A stretch of DNA of 5,495 nucleotides. Origin: a bacterium (GTDB lineage: Bacteria > Patescibacteria > Paceibacteria > UBA9973 > SBAW01). Location: contig JAKAIP010000050.1 in NCBI GenBank assembly GCA_021825025.1, positions 1-5,495 of the forward strand. The letters are read 5' to 3'. The notes under the pieces are model-generated. The model worked only from the letters and a program-made list of their open reading frames with translations, searched no databases and was not told where the DNA came from. How positions within the stretch are numbered: position 1 is the first letter of the stretch; each line of letters opens with the position of its first letter. The position numbers and the translations under genes were made by a program. This document shows positions 1-5,040 of this stretch, one piece after another.

Positions 1-5
1 AATCC

Positions 6-803
6 ATGTCTCCCAGCAAAATGTCAACCTCTACTTTAGGTTTGTTAATCACCCATTTTAAAGATTTTTCAGATATTATCTTTGCGTTAACCGGAAGCAT
101 TGTCGCTATACTTACATACCGAGCAGCAAAAGAAACATTTTTTCAACCAGTGCGAAGCGAGGTTGTTAAAAGACAAGCTGATTTGTTAATAAAGCTACTT
201 AGTGTAATTGATAATGTTGACGCTAATCTTGATTATCAAAAAGTGGTTGAATTGAATAGCAATCATTGGCTGCTGCGATACGGTTTCTTTTTTAGGGACC
301 AATCTGATATTGAGAATTATGTAAAAAAAGAAACAGCTGGTTTAATTTTAATTCCCGACGAGAATGGTCAAATTGATATTGAAAAAATAAGTGCATTTGA
401 AAATCAAGATCATGGCGCCTCCTTTGAAGAAGGTCGCCGCCGCTACGAAAATGCAAAGAAAGGTAGTGTAAAGATAGATGCGGCTTATCAAACTAAAAAA
501 TTTGCTGATACAAAAAATGAGCTGTTTTCGATTCTAAATAATCCGTTCATCCCAAAGATTTTTGAAGAACCTATTTCGCAGCTTCTCAAGGAGGTCAACC
601 AAAATATGACCGTTCACCTCAAAGACACTATGGAGTGGCTTATTTTGGAGCTTATTGCAAGAGGCGGGAAATCAAAAATCACTGCGGCTGGTGTATATAA
701 CGAATTTAACTCAAGAAGGATTAATCATCGAAAGACTCTTGAGATGATGAGGGACCAAATTAGATCTTATCTCAAAGTCGATTCCGTTCCTTGGTTGAAG
801 TAG
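6..803 (+). CDS. Membrane-anchored hypothetical protein, A+T-rich
   Basis: I do not recognise this family. The 265-residue product has one clear hydrophobic segment at about residues 21-40 (FSDIIFALTGSIVAILTYRA). It is followed by a charged, mostly helical-looking region with TYRAAKETFFQPVRSEVVKRQ just after the membrane, so the bulk is probably cytoplasmic. No catalytic motif is visible. The reading frame is open back to the window edge, so the true start could lie upstream; ATG at 6 and ATG at 21 (residue 6) are both possible, and neither has a visible Shine-Dalgarno. Base use differs from the neighbours: hand counts give 21 G+C in 61-120 and 17 in 301-360, against 31 in 3601-3660 of a downstream gene. 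That suggests recent acquisition. A single-TM protein with a cytoplasmic domain in a compositionally odd spot could be an accessory or defence-type gene, but nothing in the sequence proves it. Confidence 0.75.
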   Translation: MSPSKMSTSTLGLLITHFKDFSDIIFALTGSIVAILTYRAAKETFFQPVRSEVVKRQADLLIKLLSVIDNVDANLDYQKVVELNSNHWLLRYGFFFRDQSDIENYVKKETAGLILIPDENGQIDIEKISAFENQDHGASFEEGRRRYENAKKGSVKIDAAYQTKKFADTKNELFSILNNPFIPKIFEEPISQLLKEVNQNMTVHLKDTMEWLILELIARGGKSKITAAGVYNEFNSRRINHRKTLEMMRDQIRSYLKVDSVPWLK

Positions 804-860
804 GTTCCAACATCGTCCCACACGGCCAGCCAGTTTGAGATAGGTTCGGTCTCCGAGTAG

Positions 861-866
861 TATAAA
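861..866 (+). promoter_or_regulatory. Possible -10 box (TATAAA) before the secreted-repeat gene
   Basis: TATAAA ends 23 bases before the ATG at 890. The best upstream partner, TTGAGA at 835-840, is 20 bases away, which is longer than the preferred 17, so the promoter is weakly supported. Transcription from it would start near 873 and give a leader of roughly 17 bases without a recognisable Shine-Dalgarno. The 86 bases between the genes (804-889) hold no other clear element. Confidence 0.3.
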
Positions 867-889
867 TCTTATATCCCAAATAACTTCCT

Positions 890-1354
890 ATGCGTAAATT
901 ACTTGTCTGGATTATTTTACTTCTCATTGTTGCGGTAGCGGTATGGTACATACTACCCAAACGAGCGCCACAGCAACAAAGCAATAGCGCTACCAGTACC
1001 ACTCAAATACCCGGCGACAATCTTACCTTAGGACAAACTGCCTCTGCCGGAGTAGGAACATATCTCGTGGCATATAACGGGATGACTCTGTACACGTATG
1101 CGCTTGACGCTACTAATGTTTCTAATTGCACCGGAGGATGTGTAGTCGCGTGGCCACCATATCTGGTAACTTCAACAAAAAACCTTGTAGCAGAATATCC
1201 GCTTAAGGGAATGATAGGGACTATTACCCGTGGCGATGGCTCAACGCAAATAACCTATAACGGCCGACCGCTCTACTTTTTCAAAGGAGATACAGCGCCA
1301 AATCAGGTAAATGGGCAGGGTATCGGAGGAGTGTGGTACGCAGCTAAGCCTTAA
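890..1354 (+). CDS. Membrane-anchored secreted-repeat protein (COG4315 / PF03640 type)
   Basis: The 154-residue product starts with a short basic stretch and a strong hydrophobic segment (residues 4-22), a signal anchor or uncleaved signal. A Ser/Thr/Gln-rich linker (about 26-50) follows, then two copies of the repeat known from 'predicted lipoproteins with conserved Yx(FWY)xxD motif'. The first copy carries LYTYALD at 67-73, with cysteines 80 and 84 and the WPP at 88-90. The second carries LYFFKGD at 128-134 and ends in GVWYAAKP. There is no lipobox cysteine after the hydrophobic segment, so it is probably not a lipoprotein here. The domain should sit outside the membrane. The family's biochemical role is unknown; the Cys pair in repeat 1 may form a disulfide (inference). 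No Shine-Dalgarno is visible before the ATG. The gene is convergent with the GH18 gene, and the two stop codons overlap. Confidence 0.9.
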   Translation: MRKLLVWIILLLIVAVAVWYILPKRAPQQQSNSATSTTQIPGDNLTLGQTASAGVGTYLVAYNGMTLYTYALDATNVSNCTGGCVVAWPPYLVTSTKNLVAEYPLKGMIGTITRGDGSTQITYNGRPLYFFKGDTAPNQVNGQGIGGVWYAAKP

Positions 1355-1357
1355 GGC
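1348..1357. other. Palindrome holding both overlapping stop codons
   Basis: GCCTTAAGGC is a perfect 10-base palindrome. The plus-strand gene stops at TAA 1352-1354 and the minus-strand gene at TAA 1353-1351, so the shared TTAA serves both and the coding regions overlap by three bases. Each protein ends in a CCT proline codon plus TAA. No U-tract hairpin is visible between the genes, so any terminator must lie inside the opposing gene, or the transcripts overlap. Confidence 0.85.
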
Positions 1358-2820
1358 AGTACGTTCCAAATATTCGGATCCTCACCTCCATCTAATTTGA
1401 ATATTGCTACGCCTCGTACGCCGAGCTGTTTAGCTAAGGTCACCTTTTGCGCGATTGCTTGCGCATCGCTCCAATCGATCAAGTTGAACGTGGATCCGGT
1501 TGTCGTAGACATGCCATCGGTATAGGAGACAGAGGGCATGTTAACAGTGTTTGTTGGATTGAGGTCAACTTCATCTCCCGTAGGCGAATAATTTCCCGAT
1601 GATACATAGGTAAATGATGGCTCTCCGGCGCTATTGCGAATAGGGGAGATGCCCAGTTTCGACATGAGATCGAGTGCGTATTTCTGATTGAACGGCCAGA
1701 GCATCTGATACTTGTACTGGTATCCGGAGGAAGAGATCACCGGCGTGACCGAATATTCATAGCCGTAGGTAGGAACGCCGATAATGATTTTGTTTCGTGC
1801 GATGGACTGTGCAGCGAGATTTACCAGATCGCTGACCCATTTCGGATCGGCAACCGGAGCGTAGGGACCGGTTTGTTCTTTGTTCAATGGCTTGTCGATA
1901 GTGCCCTGGTCATATGCCATAATCTCGACTCGGTCGCAGTATCGGTTCATTTGCGTGTAATCATTTGCATAGTCCGTTGCGTCCAAAGGAATGGTAGCTC
2001 CTGGGGCATATCGATCGCTCAGTGGCATCCGTGCTTCCACGGTGCAATACACCCATTTGTTTCCCATCTTGGGATAGAGTTCTCGTAAGAATGCCGAAAA
2101 TGCATTTCTAGTATCTGCGGTTTTCGCCTCGAAATCAATATCAATGCCATCAAAATTGTTTTGACGCACTGTTGCGACAATCTCATTTTCAAGCGCGATA
2201 CGAGATGTTGGATCAGTAAGTACTGCCTGTTCTGCGGTGCTGTTGCCCCACATCACGGTCGGTACTACGCGAACATGAGCTTGTTTTGCAGTCGCAATGA
2301 ATGAGCTCCAAGTGGTTCCAGTAATATTTCCCGCATCGTATAGATGGCCGTTCGCGGTTACGGTGTAATTAAACGGCATGACCGAAGTGAGCTGATTAAG
2401 ATGCGGCAATACATCTTGCGTACCGGATGCAGTGCTCCAGTAGGGAATCCATCCGGATATCTCAAACTTTCCCGTTGCACGGCGCGTTTCTGTGCCGGTG
2501 AGTATTGCTTCTGGATTGGTAAAATTATACAGCGCTTGCTGAGTAAGCGGTCCTGCAATGCCATATCCGGAGTAGGCCGCGCCGGAGCAGATAATATTTT
2601 CCGTGCATTGAAACTTTTCTACTGCCGCTTGTGTCAGCGGTCCGAAATAACCGGTAGCACTATCTGAAGAAAGGTAGCCAAGAGTGATCAGCTGTTTTTG
2701 AAGAAAGGTCACTCCATATCCTGAGGAACCTAGAGTGAAAGAACGGGCGGCAAAGGAAGTGTGCGGTAGAAGGAGAACTATCACTGCCAGTATTCCGATA
2801 AATAAATGTTGTTGTTTCAT
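1351..2820 (-). CDS. Exported peptidoglycan-binding plus GH18 glycoside hydrolase
   Basis: The 489-residue product has a signal peptide at 1-24 (hydrophobic 7-19, likely cleavage after SFA). A peptidoglycan-binding type 1 region spans about 28-100: LGSSGYGVTFLQKQL, then TGYFGPLTQAAVEKFQ, with a shorter second GPLTQQAL copy at 90-97. A GH18 TIM barrel fills about 118-489. The GH18 signature DGIDIDFE lies at 224-231, with Glu231 as the expected proton donor and Asp227/Asp229 present. MAYD at 301-304 and the C-terminal GVAIFKLDGGEDPNIW also fit, the last resembling YaaH/SleL-like hydrolases. It probably binds murein and cleaves a beta-1,4-linked amino sugar polymer (chitin, peptidoglycan or similar) outside the membrane. 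The substrate cannot be read from sequence. It could remodel the cell's own wall or act on a host or neighbour wall. A GGGAG lies 7 bases before the ATG and supports the start. All catalytic residues look intact. Confidence 0.93.
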   Translation of the reverse strand: MKQQHLFIGILAVIVLLLPHTSFAARSFTLGSSGYGVTFLQKQLITLGYLSSDSATGYFGPLTQAAVEKFQCTENIICSGAAYSGYGIAGPLTQQALYNFTNPEAILTGTETRRATGKFEISGWIPYWSTASGTQDVLPHLNQLTSVMPFNYTVTANGHLYDAGNITGTTWSSFIATAKQAHVRVVPTVMWGNSTAEQAVLTDPTSRIALENEIVATVRQNNFDGIDIDFEAKTADTRNAFSAFLRELYPKMGNKWVYCTVEARMPLSDRYAPGATIPLDATDYANDYTQMNRYCDRVEIMAYDQGTIDKPLNKEQTGPYAPVADPKWVSDLVNLAAQSIARNKIIIGVPTYGYEYSVTPVISSSGYQYKYQMLWPFNQKYALDLMSKLGISPIRNSAGEPSFTYVSSGNYSPTGDEVDLNPTNTVNMPSVSYTDGMSTTTGSTFNLIDWSDAQAIAQKVTLAKQLGVRGVAIFKLDGGEDPNIWNVLP

Positions 2821-2827
2821 ATTCAGT

Positions 2828-2832
2828 CTCCC
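2828..2832 (-). promoter_or_regulatory. Shine-Dalgarno (GGGAG) of the GH18 gene
   Basis: Minus-strand GGGAG, 7 bases upstream of the ATG at 2820, is one of only two convincing ribosome binding sites in the window. It fixes the start of the GH18 protein in front of a good signal peptide. Confidence 0.65.
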
Positions 2833-2833
2833 A

Positions 2834-2839
2834 ATTATA
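2834..2839 (-). promoter_or_regulatory. Perfect TATAAT -10-like box before the GH18 gene
   Basis: The minus strand reads TATAAT just upstream of the GGGAG site. If used, the transcript would start near 2827 and lose the Shine-Dalgarno, and the sequence 17 bases upstream (ACCTCA) is not a -35 match. A second A+T-rich candidate (TATAAA, minus strand, 2880-2885) lies further up and would keep the ribosome site. Which one works is undecided. Confidence 0.35.
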
Positions 2840-2951
2840 TACGGTTTTGCCTCTAATGAGGTAGGAGGATCATGAACTATTTATATAGGATACACAGAGC
2901 GCTATGTATTCTTAAGGTAATTTTGTAAATAATTCTCTTACATAAACACCA

Positions 2952-2979
2952 AAGGCCGCCAGGAAACCCTGGTGGCCTT
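2952..2979 (+). other. Strong hairpin 1 (12-bp stem, AAAC loop)
   Basis: Arm 2952-2963 (AAGGCCGCCAGG) pairs with arm 2968-2979 (CCTGGTGGCCTT) over 12 pairs around the loop AAAC. The one imperfect pair is G2958 with T2973. It is a G-U wobble in a plus-strand RNA but an A-C mismatch in a minus-strand RNA, so the fold favours a plus-strand transcript. No U-run follows on the plus strand (TCGGTTGCC). On the minus strand the following sequence is only weakly T-rich. It sits between divergent genes, where neither neighbour needs a terminator. Confidence 0.7.
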
Positions 2980-2986
2980 CGGTTGC

Positions 2987-3013
2987 CCTGTTGGGAAATA
3001 TTCCCAAAACAGG
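2987..3013. other. Strong hairpin 2 (11-bp stem with bulge)
   Basis: Arm 2987-2997 (CCTGTTGGGAA) pairs with arm 3001-3013 (TTCCCAAAACAGG) around an ATA loop, with two extra A bases bulged on the right arm. It begins 7 bases after hairpin 1. No U-tract follows on either strand, so it does not look like a simple intrinsic terminator. Confidence 0.65.
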
Positions 3014-3071
3014 TGAACACAGTGTAGAAATAGGGCGATGAGAATTTTGTGAAAGATTGCTTTTTTAGAAG

Positions 3072-3097
3072 AGAGATGAAATGATATTTTCATCTCT
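3072..3097 (+). promoter_or_regulatory. Stem-loop in the presumed 5' leader of the 3115 gene
   Basis: AGAGATGAAA (3072-3081) pairs perfectly with TTTCATCTCT (3088-3097) around a TGATAT loop. It ends 17 bases before the ATG at 3115 and 8 bases before the alternative TTG at 3106. A GAGAG stretch near the left arm is the only purine-rich region nearby, so the stem could hide a weak ribosome site. No U-run follows on the plus strand. Confidence 0.4.
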
Positions 3098-3114
3098 TCA
3101 TCCACTTGCACCCC

Positions 3115-4221
3115 ATGTCTCCTGCACCTAAAAAGCATTTTACAAAGAAACACATACTTTTTTTCGCGCAGGGCATAACTATCGTAGTGGCAGGGGTACT
3201 GAGTGTATATCTGATCAGCAATGCCGCGCCGCTGCACTATACTGCTTCGAAAAACTCCACTGCGACCACAACAGCTCCGAGCGCAACCACTGCAGTGTCG
3301 CTGCAACCGCTTGATATTGCTCTGTATAACGAGAAAATGCTTGCTCTGGCGAACTATCCAAAAACAGCAGGCACTTCCAGCGCTTCTTCAAGCGTACCTC
3401 ATCTATGGCCGGTAAAAACGGTATATCCGAATGCGGGCGCACTTCTGCCATTCCATCGCATTGTTGCCTACTACGGCAACTTTTACTCAAAACAAATGGG
3501 TGTCCTTGGAGCGTATCCTCCGCAACAAATGTTGCAAATGCTCCAACAAGCTGCAGCGCAGTGGCAAGCTGCCGATCCTAATACACCCGTTATTCCCGCA
3601 CTCGACTATATTGCAGTAACCGCACAAGGAAGCGCCGGTCCTGATGGAAAATATCGAGCGCGCATGCCGGCAAGTCAGATTGAAGAAGCAATAACACTTG
3701 CCAATCAGGTGCATGGACTCGTGTTCCTTGATGTGCAGGTCGGATTAAGCAATCTCCAAACCGAGCTGCCGCTGCTCGAGCCGTATCTCAAGCTGCCACA
3801 AGTAGAACTTTCCATAGATCCAGAGTTTTCGATGAAAGACGGTACGCCGCCGGGGAAGGAGATCGGTACTTTCAATGCTTCGGATATTAACTATGCCGCT
3901 AATCTTCTTGCTTCTATTGTCCGACAAAATAATCTGCCACCCAAAATCCTCGTCGTCCATCGATTCACTGAAGACATGGTAACCGGCTACAAGCAAATCA
4001 CCCCATTGCCGGAAGTGCAGATTGTCATGGATATGGATGGATGGGGCTACCCGGAAAAGAAAATCCATACCTACAAGAGCGTTATCGCTTCAGAACCGGT
4101 GCAATTTACCGGATTCAAATTGTTTTATAAGGCAGATTTGCGCCCGCCGAGCACCCGCTTGCTCACGCCGGCAGAAGTATTGTCGCTTCAACCGCAGCCT
4201 ATTTACATTCAGTATCAGTAA
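3115..4221 (+). CDS. Membrane-anchored extracellular protein, TIM-barrel-like conserved family of unknown function
   Basis: With ATG 3115 the product has 368 residues; an in-frame TTG at 3106 would add three. Neither start has a clear Shine-Dalgarno, and ATG is preferred on codon grounds. A basic N-terminus precedes a hydrophobic segment at about 13-38. A Ser/Thr/Ala-rich linker (about 42-62) follows, then a globular domain from about 113 to the end. Conserved-looking strands include IVAYYGNFYSKQMGVLG (116-132), VIPALDYIAVTAQG (159-172), GLVFLDVQVG (201-210), ELSIDPEFSM (231-240), ILVVHRFTEDM (278-288) and VQIVMDMDGWG (301-311). Acidic residues at the ends of hydrophobic strands are typical of a glycosidase-like TIM barrel. 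The pattern recalls uncharacterised secreted proteins of actinobacteria and relatives; that link is from memory, and no enzyme activity should be assumed. It is divergent from the exported GH18 gene, so a shared envelope role is plausible. Confidence 0.88.
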   Translation: MSPAPKKHFTKKHILFFAQGITIVVAGVLSVYLISNAAPLHYTASKNSTATTTAPSATTAVSLQPLDIALYNEKMLALANYPKTAGTSSASSSVPHLWPVKTVYPNAGALLPFHRIVAYYGNFYSKQMGVLGAYPPQQMLQMLQQAAAQWQAADPNTPVIPALDYIAVTAQGSAGPDGKYRARMPASQIEEAITLANQVHGLVFLDVQVGLSNLQTELPLLEPYLKLPQVELSIDPEFSMKDGTPPGKEIGTFNASDINYAANLLASIVRQNNLPPKILVVHRFTEDMVTGYKQITPLPEVQIVMDMDGWGYPEKKIHTYKSVIASEPVQFTGFKLFYKADLRPPSTRLLTPAEVLSLQPQPIYIQYQ

Positions 4222-4483
4222 GTACTGCGAAACGGGGAACGCGTTGTTCTCCCACTACTACTGTTTCCAGCCAGCTGGTAAGCGGACGAATAAAGGTGAG
4301 TTTCTCTCCATACTGCGCCTGATAGATGACTGCCAACGTGTCATCTGCTTCCATAATTCCCAAGCAAAGAACGGTATAGCGATGTTGTGGATCTTTGTAA
4401 TGCACATATGTAGCGCCCACACATACCAATGCTCGTGCATCATCGAGTGCCTCCTGTAATTTGTTCCCTGGGACATGCGTCAT
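4199..4483 (-). CDS. DUF1653 family protein
   Basis: The 94-residue product matches the DUF1653 (PF07866) pattern from about residue 23 to 87. GATYVHYKDPQHRYTVLCLG corresponds to the usual GxYRHYKGxxYxVxG. VIYQAQYGEKLTFIRPLTSWLE (52-73) corresponds to the usual VVYxxLYGxxxxWVRPLxMFxE. RVPRF (81-85) closes the domain. The family is small, probably cytosolic, and has no established function. About 20 residues precede the domain; no better in-frame ATG exists, and no Shine-Dalgarno precedes ATG 4483. The last 23 bases overlap the end of the convergent plus-strand gene. The start is only 23 bases from the divergent MazG-like gene, so the two may share one promoter region. Confidence 0.87.
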   Translation of the reverse strand: MTHVPGNKLQEALDDARALVCVGATYVHYKDPQHRYTVLCLGIMEADDTLAVIYQAQYGEKLTFIRPLTSWLETVVVGEQRVPRFAVLTDTECK

Positions 4484-4488
4484 GCATG

Positions 4489-4502
4489 CCAGTATATACT
4501 GG
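4489..4502. promoter_or_regulatory. Perfect 14-base palindrome: divergent -10 or operator
   Basis: CCAGTATATACTGG equals its own reverse complement and fills most of the 23 bases between two divergent starts. Each strand carries TATACT, a one-mismatch -10 box (plus 4495-4500, minus 4496-4491). A start about 7 bases beyond would fall on the ATG at 4507 on the plus strand and one base before the ATG at 4483 on the minus strand, so both mRNAs could be nearly leaderless. No good -35 box was found. It could instead, or also, be a dimeric repressor site. Confidence 0.55.
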
Positions 4503-4506
4503 AGCT

Positions 4507-4809
4507 ATGGAATACCATAAGTTAGTCAGAGATTACATCCCTGATCGTATTCAGGAAAAAGGAGAGCGCGCCGTGTTTCATATTGCTGATAAGGAAGAGT
4601 ATCAAGAAAAACTACGGGAAAAACTTTCTGAAGAAGTTGCCGAATATCTGGAGAGCCAGTCGACAGAAGAGCTGGCGGATATTCTTGAAGTGGTGTACGC
4701 GCTCGCGCAGCTTGCTGGCGATACGCCGGCAATAGTGGAAAAGCTGCGTGCAGAAAAAGCGGAGAAGCGAGGGGCCTTCACAAAGCGGATTATCCTGGAT
4801 GAATCCTGA
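4507..4809 (+). CDS. MazG-like noncanonical NTP pyrophosphohydrolase (COG4997 type)
   Basis: The 100-residue product begins MEYHKLVRDYIPDRIQ, the standard opening of the all-alpha 'phosphoribosyl-ATP pyrophosphohydrolase-like' or house-cleaning NTP-PPase family. That fixes the start at 4507 although the frame is open back to 4429. The metal-binding signature is present: EEVAE at 42-46 followed by EELAD at 54-58. The end RAEKAEKRGAFTKRI (81-95) matches the family's typical KxxxRGxFxxxI closure. Length is normal for this single-domain family. Members are expected to hydrolyse noncanonical or excess NTPs to NMP and pyrophosphate with Mg2+ in the cytosol; the substrate of this one is unknown. A GGAG lies only two bases before the ATG, too close for a normal ribosome site, which fits a leaderless start. 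It is divergent from the DUF1653 gene. It stands alone and is probably not the HisE enzyme of histidine synthesis. Confidence 0.93.
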   Translation: MEYHKLVRDYIPDRIQEKGERAVFHIADKEEYQEKLREKLSEEVAEYLESQSTEELADILEVVYALAQLAGDTPAIVEKLRAEKAEKRGAFTKRIILDES

Positions 4810-4819
4810 TTCTTCATCC
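4797..4819 (+). terminator. Weak stem-loop over the MazG-like stop codon
   Basis: GGATGAA (4797-4803) pairs with TTCATCC (4813-4819) around a 9-base loop that contains the TGA stop. No run of T follows, only CATATATAG. It may be a weak terminator or chance. Confidence 0.2.
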
Positions 4820-4850
4820 CATATATAGAGGGTACTCTGCATAGTTTAGC

Positions 4851-4856
4851 TATTAT
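4851..4856 (+). promoter_or_regulatory. Possible -10 box (TATTAT) before the lmo0937-type gene
   Basis: TATTAT differs from TATAAT at one position and ends 18 bases before the ATG at 4875. No -35 match is visible about 17 bases upstream. Transcription from here would give a leader of about a dozen bases for the two-gene unit 4875-5400. Confidence 0.3.
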
Positions 4857-4874
4857 ACGAGTAATGCTTTTCCT

Positions 4875-5027
4875 ATGCTTTATGCAATTGCGGCAATTTT
4901 AATAGTGCTTTGGCTCATCGGAGTGCTTGCCACATACACCCTAGGAGGTTTTATTCACATCCTCTTGGTAATAGCGATCATTATGATTCTTATACGCCTT
5001 ATCCAGGGAGAAAATCCCGTTAAGTAA
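4875..5027 (+). CDS. lmo0937-type small membrane protein, 50 residues
   Basis: This short gene encodes MLYAIAAILIVLWLIG and onward: two hydrophobic segments (about 2-20 and 26-43) joined by a TYTLGGFIH turn, ending in RLIQGENPVK. That layout and the LGGFIHILLVIAII core match the lmo0937 family (about 50 residues, DUF5670) found across many bacteria and often linked to stress conditions; its function is unknown. Both segments are long enough to span the membrane, forming a small hairpin protein. The start is set by the family's usual MLY opening; no Shine-Dalgarno precedes it. Its TAA stop (5025-5027) directly abuts the GGAGG of the next gene, so the two are very probably co-transcribed and may be translationally coupled. 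Confidence 0.9.
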   Translation: MLYAIAAILIVLWLIGVLATYTLGGFIHILLVIAIIMILIRLIQGENPVK

Positions 5028-5032
5028 GGAGG
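5028..5032 (+). promoter_or_regulatory. Strong Shine-Dalgarno (GGAGG) of the VOC gene
   Basis: GGAGG lies 8 bases before ATG 5041 and immediately after the upstream TAA. It decides the start: the in-frame GTG at 5032 overlaps the site itself, and the second ATG at 5047 is 14 bases away. Confidence 0.85.
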
Positions 5033-5040
5033 TGTATACT

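Larger units (their letters stand above)
2821..3114. other. Divergent intergenic region with structured elements
   Basis: This stretch between two divergent genes has no credible protein gene on either strand. It should contain both promoters. It holds two adjacent strong hairpins (2952-2979 and 2987-3013), a short CCTC-TAAT-GAGG inverted repeat (2850-2861), a 9-base ACACAGTGT symmetry (3017-3025) and a 10-base-pair stem-loop (3072-3097). AATTTTGT(A/G)AA occurs twice (2919-2929 and 3043-3053), and AATTCTC at 2931-2937 is the reverse complement of GAGAATT at 3040-3046, so the hairpin pair is framed by matching sequences. Confidence 0.6.

Noticed and set aside
841..857. T-arm-like GGTTCGGTCTCC suggesting a tRNA remnant
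   Set aside because: The flanking bases do not form a 5-pair T stem, and no acceptor or anticodon arm could be found; only a 4-pair TCGG/CCGA stem exists.
772..1002. Minus-strand open frame of 76 codons
   Set aside because: It lies over the end of the first gene and the start of the secreted-repeat gene, which has clear family motifs; the product looks like antisense translation (Cys/Arg-rich, no motif).
2952..3013. Hairpin pair as ordinary intrinsic terminators
   Set aside because: Flanking genes are divergent, so no transcript of theirs ends here, and no U-tract follows either stem on the plus strand; kept as an unexplained structure instead.
4..3122. Shared 10-mer CCATGTCTCC at 4-13 and 3113-3122, both at a start codon
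   Set aside because: Several chance 10-mer repeats are expected in a window of this size, and the proteins are otherwise unrelated.
2938..3306. Minus-strand open frame of 122 codons across the hairpin region
   Set aside because: It overlaps the well-supported 3115 gene and includes both hairpins; its Cys/Arg/His-rich sequence has no recognisable domain.
4450..4454. Minus-strand GGAGG inside the DUF1653 gene as a ribosome site for a later start
   Set aside because: The ATG codons at proper spacing are in another frame; in-frame TTG or GTG codons are too far downstream. It is probably just the CAG GAG GCA codons.
4429..4506. Upstream extension of the MazG-like protein by 26 residues
   Set aside because: Family members begin with the YHKLVRDYIP segment; the extension would overlap the DUF1653 start on the other strand and the palindrome.
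4602..4842. Minus-strand open frames over the MazG-like gene
   Set aside because: They are low-complexity Ser/Arg-rich antisense shadows of a gene with intact EExxE and ExxD motifs.
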